Shown here: positions 24,913 through 34,074 of the stretch, in pieces
Layout of the letters: the number at the start of each line of letters is the position of its first letter
Numbering within the stretch: position 1 is the first letter of the stretch
Assembly: GCF_005404945.1 (NCBI RefSeq)
Contig: NZ_BJDG01000006.1
Coordinates: forward strand, 79,733 to 143,732
Direction: 5' to 3'
Length of the DNA: 64,000 nt
Source of the DNA: Lactiplantibacillus pingfangensis
GTDB lineage: Bacteria; Bacillota; Bacilli; Lactobacillales; Lactobacillaceae
Translations under genes and position numbers: made by a program
The notes under the pieces: generated by a model
The model's database searches: none
Told to the model about the DNA's origin: nothing
Seen by the model: only the letters and a program-made list of their open reading frames with translations

Positions 24913-25914
24913 ATGACAACACTAAATTTCAACGGTCAAGCAGCGACGGCTGACTTGGCAACCCAACGGCGACATGCGTCACATTATGGCTTAGGGACCG
25001 ACATTGATCTGACCTTATTTGGCAGTGACAGTGACGCTTATTTAAACCAAGCTTGCGACTTAATTGACCAGTATGAAGACCGGCTGACGGTCAATCGAAC
25101 CAATTCTGAGGTCATGGCTATCAACCATGCTGCGGGAATCGCTCCCATTCAAGTCAGTGCCGCAACTTATACCCTCGTTAAACAGGCCATCGTCCTGAGC
25201 CAGCAACACTTCGGCTTCAACGCGCTAATTGGCCCATTAGTAAAACTATGGCGCATTGGCTTTAGCGATGCCCAAGTCCCAACCCAAGCGGAAATTGATG
25301 AGCGCCTATTATTAGTCGACCCTGAACAAGTGGCTTGCGATGACCAAAATTTGAGCGTTTATTTGAAGCGTCCTGGCATGGAACTGGATCTTGGTGGCAT
25401 TGCGAAGGGCTACATCGCTGATCGCATTCAAGATTACTGGGAAGCGTTCGGACAGCGCGCCGGGATGATTAATCTTGGTGGTAATCTGCTGATGGTCGGG
25501 GACTCGCCGTTACATGACGACCATCAATGGCGCGTTGGCGTGCAAAACCCACTTTCACCACGTGGCAATGCCATCGCCAGTGTCAAAATTGGCCCTTGTT
25601 CTGCGGTCACTAGTGGTATTTACGAACGACACTTAGAAGTTAACGGCAAATCATACCATCATATTTTGGATGCCAAGACTGGCTACCCGCGACAAAATGA
25701 CCTATTGAGTGTCACGATTTTTTCAAAAGCTTCCATTGATGGGGAGATTGAAACGACACGATTATTTTTTGCCGGTGAACCAGAAGCGGGCTGGGGCATT
25801 GATCGTGCTGACCTCTATGGCGCCATCTTTGTGACCAAAGAAAAACACCTTCAGATTGTTGGGCTGCCTCGCGAGTCAGTGACTTTGTTAGATAACGACT
25901 ATACGATTGACTAA
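24913..25914 (+). CDS. apbE: FAD:protein FMN transferase
   Basis: Attaches FMN covalently to threonine of exported flavoproteins, using FAD and Mg2+. Motifs: early LGTDIDLTLFG, central LDLGGIAKGYIADRI, INLGGNLLMVG, and HILDAKTGYP near the C-terminus. No signal peptide or lipobox is visible in 333 residues, so it may act in the cytoplasm or lack an anchor. It forms a two-gene unit with the deformylase-like gene. In L. plantarum a different ApbE/FmnB belongs to the extracellular electron-transfer locus; this copy is separate. Confidence 0.93.
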   Translation: MTTLNFNGQAATADLATQRRHASHYGLGTDIDLTLFGSDSDAYLNQACDLIDQYEDRLTVNRTNSEVMAINHAAGIAPIQVSAATYTLVKQAIVLSQQHFGFNALIGPLVKLWRIGFSDAQVPTQAEIDERLLLVDPEQVACDDQNLSVYLKRPGMELDLGGIAKGYIADRIQDYWEAFGQRAGMINLGGNLLMVGDSPLHDDHQWRVGVQNPLSPRGNAIASVKIGPCSAVTSGIYERHLEVNGKSYHHILDAKTGYPRQNDLLSVTIFSKASIDGEIETTRLFFAGEPEAGWGIDRADLYGAIFVTKEKHLQIVGLPRESVTLLDNDYTID

Positions 25915-25956
25915 AAACTTTTAACAGTGCTTATAACCCAATTCTGAACCTAAAAA

Positions 25957-25989
25957 CAGATCAATGCCGTGCAAAATGGCATTGATCTG
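25957..25989. terminator. Bidirectional terminator between apbE and adhesin gene
   Basis: CAGATCAATGCC/GGCATTGATCTG perfect 12-bp stem, 9-nt loop, followed by CTTTTAG on the plus strand and TTTTTAG on the minus strand. Confidence 0.9.
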
Positions 25990-26005
25990 CTTTTAGTTGT
26001 GCGCA

Positions 26006-29000
26006 TTAAACGCGTTTTCGACCAGCAACATAGGCCACTAATCCCAACAAACAAGTCCCAAGAACGGCTGGCCAACTCAACCGTTGCTCACCAGTTTGTG
26101 GTAATTCGGTAGCATCGCTTTTGTGACTAAGCGATGCTAGCTTAGTGGTTTCGGCGGTGCTAACCGGCGCAACCGTTGGATGAGTCACCGGTTTCACAGA
26201 CTGTCCAGCATGATCTCCGGTCACTTTAGCTTGGGCCTCATTTTCATCATCTGTTTTATCGGTTGCTGGTTGGTCCAAACCGGGCATAGTAAGGACGGGC
26301 TTGCTAGTGCCTTGTTGACCCACGTCCGGGCCTTGACCTGAATCAGTGCCCAAGTCGATTGGCTCATAAATAAAGTGCAAGTCCACCGCATCTTCATTAA
26401 ATTGACCACTTGCCTGTCCGACAGTCCGTTTGAGCCGATACCCGTCAATCAACAGCGCCTCAATTTGATAGCCATGACCAACTTCACCAGTCAACACAGT
26501 TTCCTTCACGATTTCGCGGCCATGCGTATCAACGTAGTGGACGGTCACCGTTCCTTGCTTGACGGCAACTTGCCGATAAACAAACTTGATTGTCTTGGCC
26601 TGATCACTAAAAGTCCCAGCTTGATTACCGCTAACTTCAACAAAGTCATAACCTGAAATGACCTTGGCCGTCACCAAATACTTGTCGCCGATTTTACCAG
26701 TCAACTGGTCTGCGGACGCGACTGGCTGACCAGTTTCATCAACATATTGTACCGTGATGGGCCGCCCATCTTCAGCGACAACAACTGTCTTCACATACTG
26801 ATAGACAACGGTCGTCGGTTGTTTAGAAAACTGACCATGCTGATTTTGTGGTTGTTTCACCAAGTGATACCCGGCAATTTCTTTGGGCTGGGTCTGATAA
26901 TCCGTGCCCACTTTGCCACTGAGATCTTCTATCGGGCTAACTTGGTTGCCAGTCTCATCGACATATTGCACCGTGACTTTGCCGGCTTTTCGGTAAACGA
27001 CCGTGTAGTCGTTATCCCCATCTTGAAAGTAAGCGGTTGGCAAGTCATCCGCGAAATAACCTGGAATCTCAGGTTTCGTTGGAAATTTGATTGGGTCGCC
27101 GTGCTTACCGGTCAACTGCACGTCATCACCGACCGAAGTCCCATCTTCATATTCGAAATGAATCGTCGCGTTTTGTGATTTGACACGATAAGTCAGTTGA
27201 ATCGTTTGATCACCGACAAACTTGCCGCTTAATTGATTGTCCGTCACCGTTAGACCTTGCCCGTTTTCAGTCGCCCGAACAAACTCGTATCCTGGAATCG
27301 TCGGTAAGGTTGCCTGCCATTCCTCATCAAAGTCACCTTGCTGATTTGGCAGCGTCACATTAGGAATCGCCTGACCATTCTCATCGACGACTTGAAAATC
27401 AACCGTGGGACGAATTGGTGCTAAGACGTAGGTCAAATGCCCCAGCTCCTTACTGGCCGTCCAATTTGGGGACCCTTTGATTTCTTTAATCCCAAGTTGT
27501 TTCCCCTTCAACGCTTGTAACCGCTCAATCACTTTAGCATCCGTACCAACATCGTACGTGGTATCTAACCCATGATTAAGATAAATGTCTGAACTCAGAT
27601 GATTCCCTTGCTCATCCACAAATTCAATTTGAATTGTGCCACTATCGTCATTTTGGATGCAGAATGGTATCCAGACAAAGCCATTACAATCAAAGCCGTG
27701 TGCGGCCAGCCACTCATCATGCCATTGATATTTTAAATAGCCACTTTGTTTAAAATTAGTCCATTCAATCGTCGTTTCAGTCAAATTGCTGCCAGCCGCA
27801 TCTGAACCGTCAACCGGTGTAATGGCCAGATTGTGCGTCTTGTCTTTACCAAATGCAAAGGAGGACGTCACTAATTTCCCAGTGTTAGGATCAATATTTA
27901 AAGTCACAGTATCTTTCAACACAATCTTCTGATTGGCCATCGTACCCGACTTTGCGAGTGTCGTCAATGAACTTTCCAACGGCGTAAAATCAGAAATATG
28001 ATTATATGACAAACTGAAAATCGTTAAATGCAGCCCCGCCAACGCCGTAATATCATCAATATCATTCAATTGTAGATTAAGTTCAGTTAAGTTATTGAGC
28101 CCCTTCAACGCACTAATATCTTTCAGCTTGCCATAAACCACGAACTTATCTTGCCATTTCTCATTTGCTTCCAAGTTCGGCGTAAACCAGAGCCTTTCAA
28201 CATTAGTCGCATATTCAAAGCCTTTTAAACTCACCGTATTCATGACGGCAAAATAAAATTCCCGGTCTTCTTCTTGATGCTTCGTCGTAATGAAGTACTT
28301 CTTTAGCTGACCCATCATAGCCTGTGTAATCTGATTAACATCCGTTAAGCCTAGCCCTAATTCATCATTAATGACCCACAATGTCACTAATTGAAAATTC
28401 TTATCCGGCATCCAAGTGTTGATATCGACATCTGCCTGCGGATAAGATCGCGCTGCCACCGTTGCCGGGGCGAGGTTAGTCGTAACTTGGTCTGCAATTT
28501 CAGCATCGGCCTCACTTGACGCTGATACCGCAGTAAGCTCAGTTTCGCTGGCTGAGGTTGAACTTGCTTGTAACTCACCTTCGTTCGTTGCTTGATCACC
28601 GCTGGACTGCTCATCTGCTGGTTTCTCAACGATAGCCGCCGTCGAATCCTTTGTCTCTGCCACTGATTGTGCAGCACTTCCCGCATTTAATGGTGCATCG
28701 CTACCGCTTTCCGGGTCCTCAGCCACAGTCAGCGCCGTACTATTCTCAGTTGCATTCGACTCAAGTTGCGGCTCATCGTCCTCACTCTTGTTAGCGCTGT
28801 CATTTTTAATATTAGCTACTGAGCTATCAGTAGCCGATTCCGTCACGGCCGTCCCGATCGGTAAAATAGCGGTTACATTTTCACTCGCAATGATCTGATC
28901 TTGGCTATCCCCATTAGCTGCCAACACTTCAATCTGCGTTCCCATGAGTAACGCCGTCGCCGTAATCCCCGTTATTATCCAAGATTTACCACTCTTGTAC

Positions 29001-29035
29001 ATTTTATAATGACGCTTAGTTTCTGATAATTGCAT
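26006..29035 (-). CDS. LPXTG-anchored MucBP adhesin with leucine-rich region
   Basis: Large cell-wall protein (1009 residues) likely to bind mucus or host glycoproteins. Signal peptide of the KxYKxGKxW type (HYKMYKSGKSWIITG). Residues about 40-200 are Ser/Thr/Glu/Ala-rich. About 200-370 hold leucine-rich turns (LKGLNNLTELNLQLNDIDDI). From about 480 to 900 come roughly six MucBP repeats with the recurrent pattern VQYVDETGxxV...GYHLV. C-terminus LPQTGEQRLSWPAVLGTC, membrane segment, RKRV: sortase signal. GGGGGAG precedes the ATG. Monocistronic. Confidence 0.94.
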   Translation of the reverse strand: MQLSETKRHYKMYKSGKSWIITGITATALLMGTQIEVLAANGDSQDQIIASENVTAILPIGTAVTESATDSSVANIKNDSANKSEDDEPQLESNATENSTALTVAEDPESGSDAPLNAGSAAQSVAETKDSTAAIVEKPADEQSSGDQATNEGELQASSTSASETELTAVSASSEADAEIADQVTTNLAPATVAARSYPQADVDINTWMPDKNFQLVTLWVINDELGLGLTDVNQITQAMMGQLKKYFITTKHQEEDREFYFAVMNTVSLKGFEYATNVERLWFTPNLEANEKWQDKFVVYGKLKDISALKGLNNLTELNLQLNDIDDITALAGLHLTIFSLSYNHISDFTPLESSLTTLAKSGTMANQKIVLKDTVTLNIDPNTGKLVTSSFAFGKDKTHNLAITPVDGSDAAGSNLTETTIEWTNFKQSGYLKYQWHDEWLAAHGFDCNGFVWIPFCIQNDDSGTIQIEFVDEQGNHLSSDIYLNHGLDTTYDVGTDAKVIERLQALKGKQLGIKEIKGSPNWTASKELGHLTYVLAPIRPTVDFQVVDENGQAIPNVTLPNQQGDFDEEWQATLPTIPGYEFVRATENGQGLTVTDNQLSGKFVGDQTIQLTYRVKSQNATIHFEYEDGTSVGDDVQLTGKHGDPIKFPTKPEIPGYFADDLPTAYFQDGDNDYTVVYRKAGKVTVQYVDETGNQVSPIEDLSGKVGTDYQTQPKEIAGYHLVKQPQNQHGQFSKQPTTVVYQYVKTVVVAEDGRPITVQYVDETGQPVASADQLTGKIGDKYLVTAKVISGYDFVEVSGNQAGTFSDQAKTIKFVYRQVAVKQGTVTVHYVDTHGREIVKETVLTGEVGHGYQIEALLIDGYRLKRTVGQASGQFNEDAVDLHFIYEPIDLGTDSGQGPDVGQQGTSKPVLTMPGLDQPATDKTDDENEAQAKVTGDHAGQSVKPVTHPTVAPVSTAETTKLASLSHKSDATELPQTGEQRLSWPAVLGTCLLGLVAYVAGRKRV

Positions 29036-29403
29036 CGCTTTACTCCCCCTGTTTTCGCTTATCGTTATTACTCAACTGCTATAGTATACATTAGGCAAAT
29101 TAAATTGTTCAAGTCTTATTTGTGCACCATTAAGTTTCTGACTAACGGATGTTAAGCGGTTACAGGATTTTCGCAGAACTAAAAAAATATATTTTTTTAT
29201 CTTAATAAAGAACTAAAACAGAAAGAATTACGTTATTTATCACTCGTTTTTGCACCCAAAAAGCGCACTGCACCAGCATCTTCAATCCAGATTATAACTA
29301 AATCATATATAAAGCTTGTACCTTTGGCTTCGCTTTCATAATTTTAAAAACAAGTCAAATCGAAAATAACGCTTTTTCTTATTGTTCCAGTATTTTTTTG
29401 CAA
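29036..29403. other. AT-rich spacer upstream of the adhesin gene
   Basis: About 370 bp, poly-A/T tracts, no ORF with a ribosome site. Presumably holds the adhesin promoter; no consensus hexamer pair stands out. Confidence 0.4.
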
Positions 29404-29440
29404 ATAAAAACGACCATCCTATTGCTAGTCTGATCGTTTT
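29404..29440 (-). terminator. Terminator after dus
   Basis: Minus strand AAACGATC/GGTCGTTT stem (one wobble) followed by TTTATTTG, 5 nt past the stop codon. Confidence 0.65.
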
Positions 29441-29444
29441 GTCG

Positions 29445-30440
29445 TTAATTTTCAGCTTCTAACTGATCGATAATTGTGCGCACTTCGGCCGTCGTTTGTG
29501 TTTGCATCAAGGCATTGCGAATCTCCGCGGCGCCACGCATGCCACGAACATAAATTTTAAAGAAACGTTGTAATGGTGCAAAGTGTCCTTGAATTCCCAT
29601 TGCCACAAATTGGTCATATAGATCAAGTTGATAACGAAGTAATTCCAATAAATCATGGCTCGTGTGCGCTTGTGGCACTTTTTCGAACGCATAGGGATTC
29701 GTAAAAATACCACGCCCAATCATGATGCCGTCCACACCGGGATGTTCAGTCGCCAACTTAATGCCAGCCTGATAGTCTGGAATATCTCCGTTTATTTGCA
29801 GTAACGTGTCAGGTGCAAGCGTGTCACGCATTTGGACTAACTGGTCAATCAAGTCATAGTGCGCCGGTACCTTACTCATTTCAGCGCGCGTTCGCACATG
29901 CACGGTCAAAACGGGAACTTGTTGTTTCAGCAAAAATGGGATCCACGTCTCATACTCTTCCAAGTGATCGAAACCTAACCGCGTCTTCACACTAACTGGT
30001 AAGTCCGCTTGACGGGCACCATCAATGACCGCTTTTGCCGTATCAAAATGGCGGATCAAGTCACTCCCACTATGATTCTTGATGACTGCCATGTCCGGAC
30101 AGCCCATATTAATATCAATTGCTTCATAGCCTTGTCGCTGAACTTCTTTAGCCGCTTTCGCGAAATCTTCGCCAGAATTACCCCAAAGTTGCACGATTGG
30201 CTTGGGCGTTTCACTCGGATCAATATAGAGCCGTCCACGCGTTGTGACTTTTGCTTTAGGATGCGTGATGCTTAACGCATTCGTGAATTCGGTATAAAAA
30301 TTATCTGGTGCAGCTGCACGCATCACAACGCGTCGAAAAACGGAACCCGTCACAGCTTCCATCGGTGCTAAACTAAAAAACGGCCGGTCTTCCGCCTGGG
30401 CCTGCGCGGCAATCCGGTTCCAATATGCTGACTGGGTCAC
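29445..30440 (-). CDS. tRNA-dihydrouridine synthase
   Basis: Flavoenzyme that reduces uridine in tRNA D-loops. The FMN barrel opens with FFSLAPMEAVTGSVFRRVV; INMGCPD holds the catalytic cysteine region, followed by VSVKTRLGF and GIMIGRGIFTNP. About 331 residues. I prefer the GTG start (VTQSAYWNRI), which has GGAG nine bases upstream; the ATG five codons earlier has no site. L. plantarum carries more than one Dus; this is the diverged type with a C-terminal helical domain. Confidence 0.93.
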   Translation of the reverse strand: MTQSAYWNRIAAQAQAEDRPFFSLAPMEAVTGSVFRRVVMRAAAPDNFYTEFTNALSITHPKAKVTTRGRLYIDPSETPKPIVQLWGNSGEDFAKAAKEVQRQGYEAIDINMGCPDMAVIKNHSGSDLIRHFDTAKAVIDGARQADLPVSVKTRLGFDHLEEYETWIPFLLKQQVPVLTVHVRTRAEMSKVPAHYDLIDQLVQMRDTLAPDTLLQINGDIPDYQAGIKLATEHPGVDGIMIGRGIFTNPYAFEKVPQAHTSHDLLELLRYQLDLYDQFVAMGIQGHFAPLQRFFKIYVRGMRGAAEIRNALMQTQTTAEVRTIIDQLEAEN

Positions 30441-30531
30441 CCCGATCATCTCCATTCGCCTATTTTACAAAGTTAATAACACTATAGCGATTATCACCGG
30501 CTTAACGCAAGTATTTCGCGTGAAAAGGCGC

Positions 30532-30566
30532 AAAAAAAAGCCATCGTCCGTTAATTGACGACAGCT
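30532..30566 (-). terminator. Terminator after small membrane protein gene
   Basis: Minus strand AGCTGTCGTC/GACGATGGCT (G-U pairs) followed by eight T. Confidence 0.85.
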
Positions 30567-30580
30567 CACTCATAATCAGA

Positions 30581-30775
30581 TTAATGAATTAGTACTAAAG
30601 CCCATGCTAAAATTGCTAGCATCAGCAAAATATTAATGAATTCAAGCCGATAGTCGGATAACTTGATTGAGCCAAACGAGACGCCCGCACTCGCATCCAT
30701 ATATCGGAAGAAAATCCCACTTAATAAAATCCCTACCAGCAACAAAACTAGGAAAACAATCCCGGTCATCATCAT
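30581..30775 (-). CDS. Small two-helix membrane protein, unknown function
   Basis: 64 residues starting MMMTGIVFLVLLLVGILLSG with a second hydrophobic helix at the C-terminus (LEFINILLMLAILAWALVLI). AAGGGG lies nine bases before the ATG triplet at 30775, which is why I do not use the upstream TTG. Its own terminator follows directly. No family recognised; the position beside tanR suggests nothing specific. Confidence 0.7.
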   Translation of the reverse strand: MMMTGIVFLVLLLVGILLSGIFFRYMDASAGVSFGSIKLSDYRLEFINILLMLAILAWALVLIH

Positions 30776-30997
30776 TGAACTCAACCCCTTATTAGCTTGA
30801 TTTGGCACTTGTGAGCGTTCCCTCAAAGGCCAGTTATATTGTCGTTCTCAGGTCTTAGACTTGCAAGTGATTTTGGCTGAAAGCAGCGAGTTCTTAGTAT
30901 TTTTTTATTAAGTAATTCGTTAATAAGACAACGATTAACCGCTTTATCTGAGCGGCCGTGTTAAACTTAAGATAAGCCTTTCGAACAACAGAAAGCG

Positions 30998-31918
30998 GTG
31001 ACAAAATTGACGATTAACGATATTCAAGCTTATATCATGGTCTATGAATTGCGACACATTTCCAACGCGGCAGTCGAACTCCATATGTCACAATCTGAAC
31101 TATCCAAACGGATTCGGGTGGTTGAAAACGAGTTAAATATCAAACTAATTGATACTTATAATAAACGGCATTTGCAAATTACACCCGCTGGCGAAACCTT
31201 TTACCATCACGCTTTAAAGATGATTCGTGATTACGAGGCGATGATGCATGATCTTGCCCCTGAACGGCCGACCACGCGACATCAATTTAAAATTGGCTCA
31301 GTTCCGATTTCTGGTCAGTATAACATCGCCCAGAAAATCGCCAGTTATGACGCTAATCAATCAGATGTTGGGTTGCAATTAATTGAAGACGAAGGTAACC
31401 GCGTCTTACAGCGCCTGTTGGCTGGCGAATTTCAAGCCGCAATTATTCGTGATACGCAAACCCAAGGCTTACAGCCAACTGAGTTTCAAAAGCAGCCCTT
31501 ACTTTCAGATGAACTAAAAATCATTTTACCGGCCGATCACCCACTGACGCGCCAAACAGTGATTCGTGTCCAAGACCTCGTGAATGTCCAGATTGCGACG
31601 TTGCCACCCGGTTCTGGCGTTTATGAACCAATCATGGCCCTATTTGCCCGCCAAAGTTTGAAACCGCATGTTTTCTTTGAAAGTACTCACATCGAAACCC
31701 TCTTGGGCATGTTGCCTGGGACTAATCATGTGACCTTCCTATTTAAACAATCAGTTGCGCCATTTATGACCGATGAATTTGTCATGCGTTCGTTTGCAAT
31801 TCCATTTATGAGTCAACTGAACTTTGTTTATCCACAACGCGACGGCAACCAGCTCATGACAAATTTAATTGATTACTTAATGACCAATGCCAAAACAGCA
31901 ATGCCTGCCAATTTCTGA
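30998..31918 (+). CDS. tanR: LysR-family regulator, TanR-like
   Basis: Transcription activator with an N-terminal winged helix (HISNAAVELHMSQSELSKRI) and a substrate-binding C-terminal half (306 residues). In L. plantarum a LysR protein next to the gallate permease and lpdC controls tannin/gallate degradation genes; position and gene order here match that, so I call it TanR by context. Start GTG at 30998 has only a weak site; TTG at 31007 is an alternative. Its target promoters probably include that of lpdC. Confidence 0.82.
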   Translation: MTKLTINDIQAYIMVYELRHISNAAVELHMSQSELSKRIRVVENELNIKLIDTYNKRHLQITPAGETFYHHALKMIRDYEAMMHDLAPERPTTRHQFKIGSVPISGQYNIAQKIASYDANQSDVGLQLIEDEGNRVLQRLLAGEFQAAIIRDTQTQGLQPTEFQKQPLLSDELKIILPADHPLTRQTVIRVQDLVNVQIATLPPGSGVYEPIMALFARQSLKPHVFFESTHIETLLGMLPGTNHVTFLFKQSVAPFMTDEFVMRSFAIPFMSQLNFVYPQRDGNQLMTNLIDYLMTNAKTAMPANF

Positions 31919-31934
31919 CAGCGTTGCTGTTTTT
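31892..31934 (+). terminator. Terminator overlapping the 3' end of the LysR gene
   Basis: AAAACAGCAA (inside the last codons) pairs with TTGCTGTTTT, followed by T. The stem spans the stop codon. Confidence 0.65.
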
Positions 31935-32036
31935 AATTACTTTGACTTAATGATTAGTGTTTGAAAACATAAAATTCGCAAACACCCCACCGTATCACTA
32001 ATCGGCTATACAAATTAGTTGAAGATTGCCGCTTCC

Positions 32037-32215
32037 GGTTGGGACTGATAACATGCGGTCGCGGGACCAGTCCAAGCCAAGGTCGTCTTGGACTTCGCCC
32101 GAAACCCTTGCAAAATACACAAGTGTCCCGGACCGTCCGTGGCGTAAAATCGGCAAGAACAGCCGATTAACGCCACCATCACGACCGATGCTATCAGTCC
32201 CAGCCTTCAGCTAAT
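32037..32215 (-). ncRNA. A2 cloverleaf module, copy 3
   Basis: Read on minus: outer stem GGCTGGGACTGATA/TATCAGTCCCAACC (one wobble), arm GTGGCGT..ATCGGC/GCCGAT..ACGCCAC, distal arm AGTCCAAG/CTTGGACT. The distal arm changes on both sides relative to 21927-22095 (GGACCAAG/CTTGGTCC). Confidence 0.6.
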
Positions 32216-32231
32216 CGGGCTTAGCGAAGAC

Positions 32232-32386
32232 AGCTAGAATCATTGTGCTGTGACAGTATGATTGGTCGGCGTTCTTGGCCGCCTAATCTTACTGGGCGAT
32301 TCTAAGACGTGGGTTATCGGCTTGGAATCGAAGTCACAGACCGTACTTTGGCTGGGACTGTCCCACATAGCACAACGATTCTGGCT
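32232..32386 (-). ncRNA. A1 cloverleaf module, copy 3
   Basis: Read on minus: outer stem AGCCAGAATC/GATTCTAGCT (one wobble) then TGTGCT/AGCACA; arm CGATTCCAAG/CTTAGAATCG; arm AGATTAGGC with GCC...CAATC. CGATTC/GAATCG here replaces CGATTT/AAATCG of the 46-kb copy. Confidence 0.55.
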
Positions 32387-32491
32387 GACGTAGCGCTCAC
32401 CACAATCACTGATTTAGAAATGTCCGTTGTCAACATGACAGCTTGGCAAGTAGAAACACTAGTGAATGCGATTTAAAAAATCCCCAACATG

Positions 32492-33877
32492 TTAAGCTAA
32501 ACCAACTAAATGGAACCAGAACATTTCAACAATGGCGACGACAAATACGACAGCGGTCAATGGAATCCCTAAACGCATGACATCTTTTTGCGTGTAGCCA
32601 CCACCGGTATCTGGGTCACTCCCAACTAAAATTGCCAAGTTATGGAACGGCAAAATATAGTGTAAGTTCGTCACTGAGAAAACTAATAACGAAACGGCTA
32701 ATGGGCTAATTCCCATGTGCGCGGTTGCGGCCACAAATGCTGGAATCGTAATTCCCATGACTGCAATCACTGAACCCATAAACATGTGAATAATCATGGC
32801 AAACAACGTAATGACAATCGCCAACAAGTAGATATTTGTTGGGAGATTATTTGGAATAAGCGTTTTTGCAATCCAACTGTTCATGCCGGTCACTTTACCA
32901 ACATTCCCGATGGCGATAGCGGAAGTTAAGAAGACGAGCACATTAACGGGCACACCTTCCCAGGACTTGGCGGTTAAAATGCCACCCACGACTGGTAAAC
33001 TCATCATCAAGGCCACAATCAAAGTCAACCAACCAACATCCAAACCAGTAATCCCACTCGTTAACCACAAGCCGATCGCAATGATCAACCAAATAATGGT
33101 CCGAATTTCTTTAGCGGTAATGCCACCTAGTTGTGCTTGTTGCTTTTTCAAAGCATCGACGTCAATATGCACTTCTTGCGTTGGTTTGAACAAAAATAAG
33201 AACAAGAACATCGTCAACAGTGCCGCAATAATCATCGGCACACCCATATAGACAAAATATGACACGAAGTTGACCGTTTGCCCTGAAGCTGCGACTGCTA
33301 AAGGATTTAGCGACGTATCGCCAGTATAGAATACCCCAGATAATGGACATGATGCGGCAAAGACCGCTAAACCTAATTTAGCTAAATCGCGCTTAGGCAT
33401 ATGCGCCGTTTCCGCGACCACGGTAATCACCGACATAATCATGAAAGCTCGCGGCCATGGATGTGGAATGAGTAACGCCAAGATAAAAGTCAACGCGAAG
33501 ATCGAAATAACGATCCCTTTCCAACTTCGGACAAATTTAATAATAAAGGCATATGCAATCCGCTGGCCCAAACCAGATTCGTTGACGGCACCGGCAATCA
33601 AATAGGCCCCAATCACGAGCCACATAATTGATCCTGTCCAAGCGGAAGAAAAGACTTGGACGGGTGTTGCCACGTTCATAATTATTAGTAACATTAAATA
33701 AATCCCACCGACGAAAGCTGGTTGGGCAATTTGCATGGCCCACCAAACGACGGTCATGAGACTTAAGGCTAAATCCATCTTTCCTTTGGCAGACAGACCT
33801 GGAATTGGAATGAGATAGATGAGTGCAAATACGACAATCCCGCTAAAAAAACCAATCGTCTTTTTATTCATGAGCAA
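32492..33877 (-). CDS. gacP: DASS-type anion symporter, probable gallate permease
   Basis: Membrane carrier of 461 residues with about eleven to twelve hydrophobic segments and the divalent anion:sodium symporter pattern (IPHPWPRAFMIMSVI, SVTNLHYILPFHNLAIL). In L. plantarum the gallate permease gene lies between the LysR regulator and lpdC, exactly the position seen here; function is therefore inferred from context. TTG at 33877 has GGGG six bases upstream; the ATG two codons later is an alternative start. Likely co-transcribed with lpdC. Confidence 0.85.
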   Translation of the reverse strand: MLMNKKTIGFFSGIVVFALIYLIPIPGLSAKGKMDLALSLMTVVWWAMQIAQPAFVGGIYLMLLIIMNVATPVQVFSSAWTGSIMWLVIGAYLIAGAVNESGLGQRIAYAFIIKFVRSWKGIVISIFALTFILALLIPHPWPRAFMIMSVITVVAETAHMPKRDLAKLGLAVFAASCPLSGVFYTGDTSLNPLAVAASGQTVNFVSYFVYMGVPMIIAALLTMFLFLFLFKPTQEVHIDVDALKKQQAQLGGITAKEIRTIIWLIIAIGLWLTSGITGLDVGWLTLIVALMMSLPVVGGILTAKSWEGVPVNVLVFLTSAIAIGNVGKVTGMNSWIAKTLIPNNLPTNIYLLAIVITLFAMIIHMFMGSVIAVMGITIPAFVAATAHMGISPLAVSLLVFSVTNLHYILPFHNLAILVGSDPDTGGGYTQKDVMRLGIPLTAVVFVVAIVEMFWFHLVGLA

Positions 33878-33898
33878 AAACTGCCCCTTTCAATTAAG

Positions 33899-33959
33899 TC
33901 ATAGAAAATCCGCTATCCCAGCGCAGTTTTTGACCTTGTCGGACTAGCGGATCCTATGA
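33899..33959 (-). terminator. Hairpin between lpdC and gacP, possible attenuator
   Basis: Minus strand TCATAG.ATCCGCTA pairs with TAGCGGAT..CTATGA across a 29-nt loop. Only four T follow, so it may reduce rather than stop read-through from lpdC into gacP, or protect the lpdC mRNA end. Confidence 0.5.
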
Positions 33960-34074
33960 ATCGTTTTTATTTTTATTTTCACAACTTTGGCTGAATCAGT
34001 GTCCCGTTTGACGGATTGGGGCTGATTAAGCTTAATTGTCGAAACGTGCTCACCAGCGCTGGTTCACACTCTGA

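Larger units (their letters stand above)
32012..32395 (-). repeat. Modular element copy 4: A2 + A1, reverse orientation
   Basis: Contains A2 (32037-32215) and A1 (32232-32386) joined by the linker read on minus as TCGCTAAGCCCGATTAGCTG. Outer termini are degraded and not recognised with confidence. It lies between the convergent tanR and gacP genes. Confidence 0.75.

Noticed and set aside
26747..27178. 143-codon plus-strand ORF over the adhesin gene
   Set aside because: Antisense to MucBP repeats, no start signals.
32026..32214. Similar 61-65 codon ORFs in three A2 modules (21918-22106, 32026-32214, 58045-58242)
   Set aside because: No ribosome sites; the frame is broken in the copies at 4.2 and 46.8 kb; bases vary in a stem-preserving rather than codon-preserving way. 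Conservation is explained by the fold.
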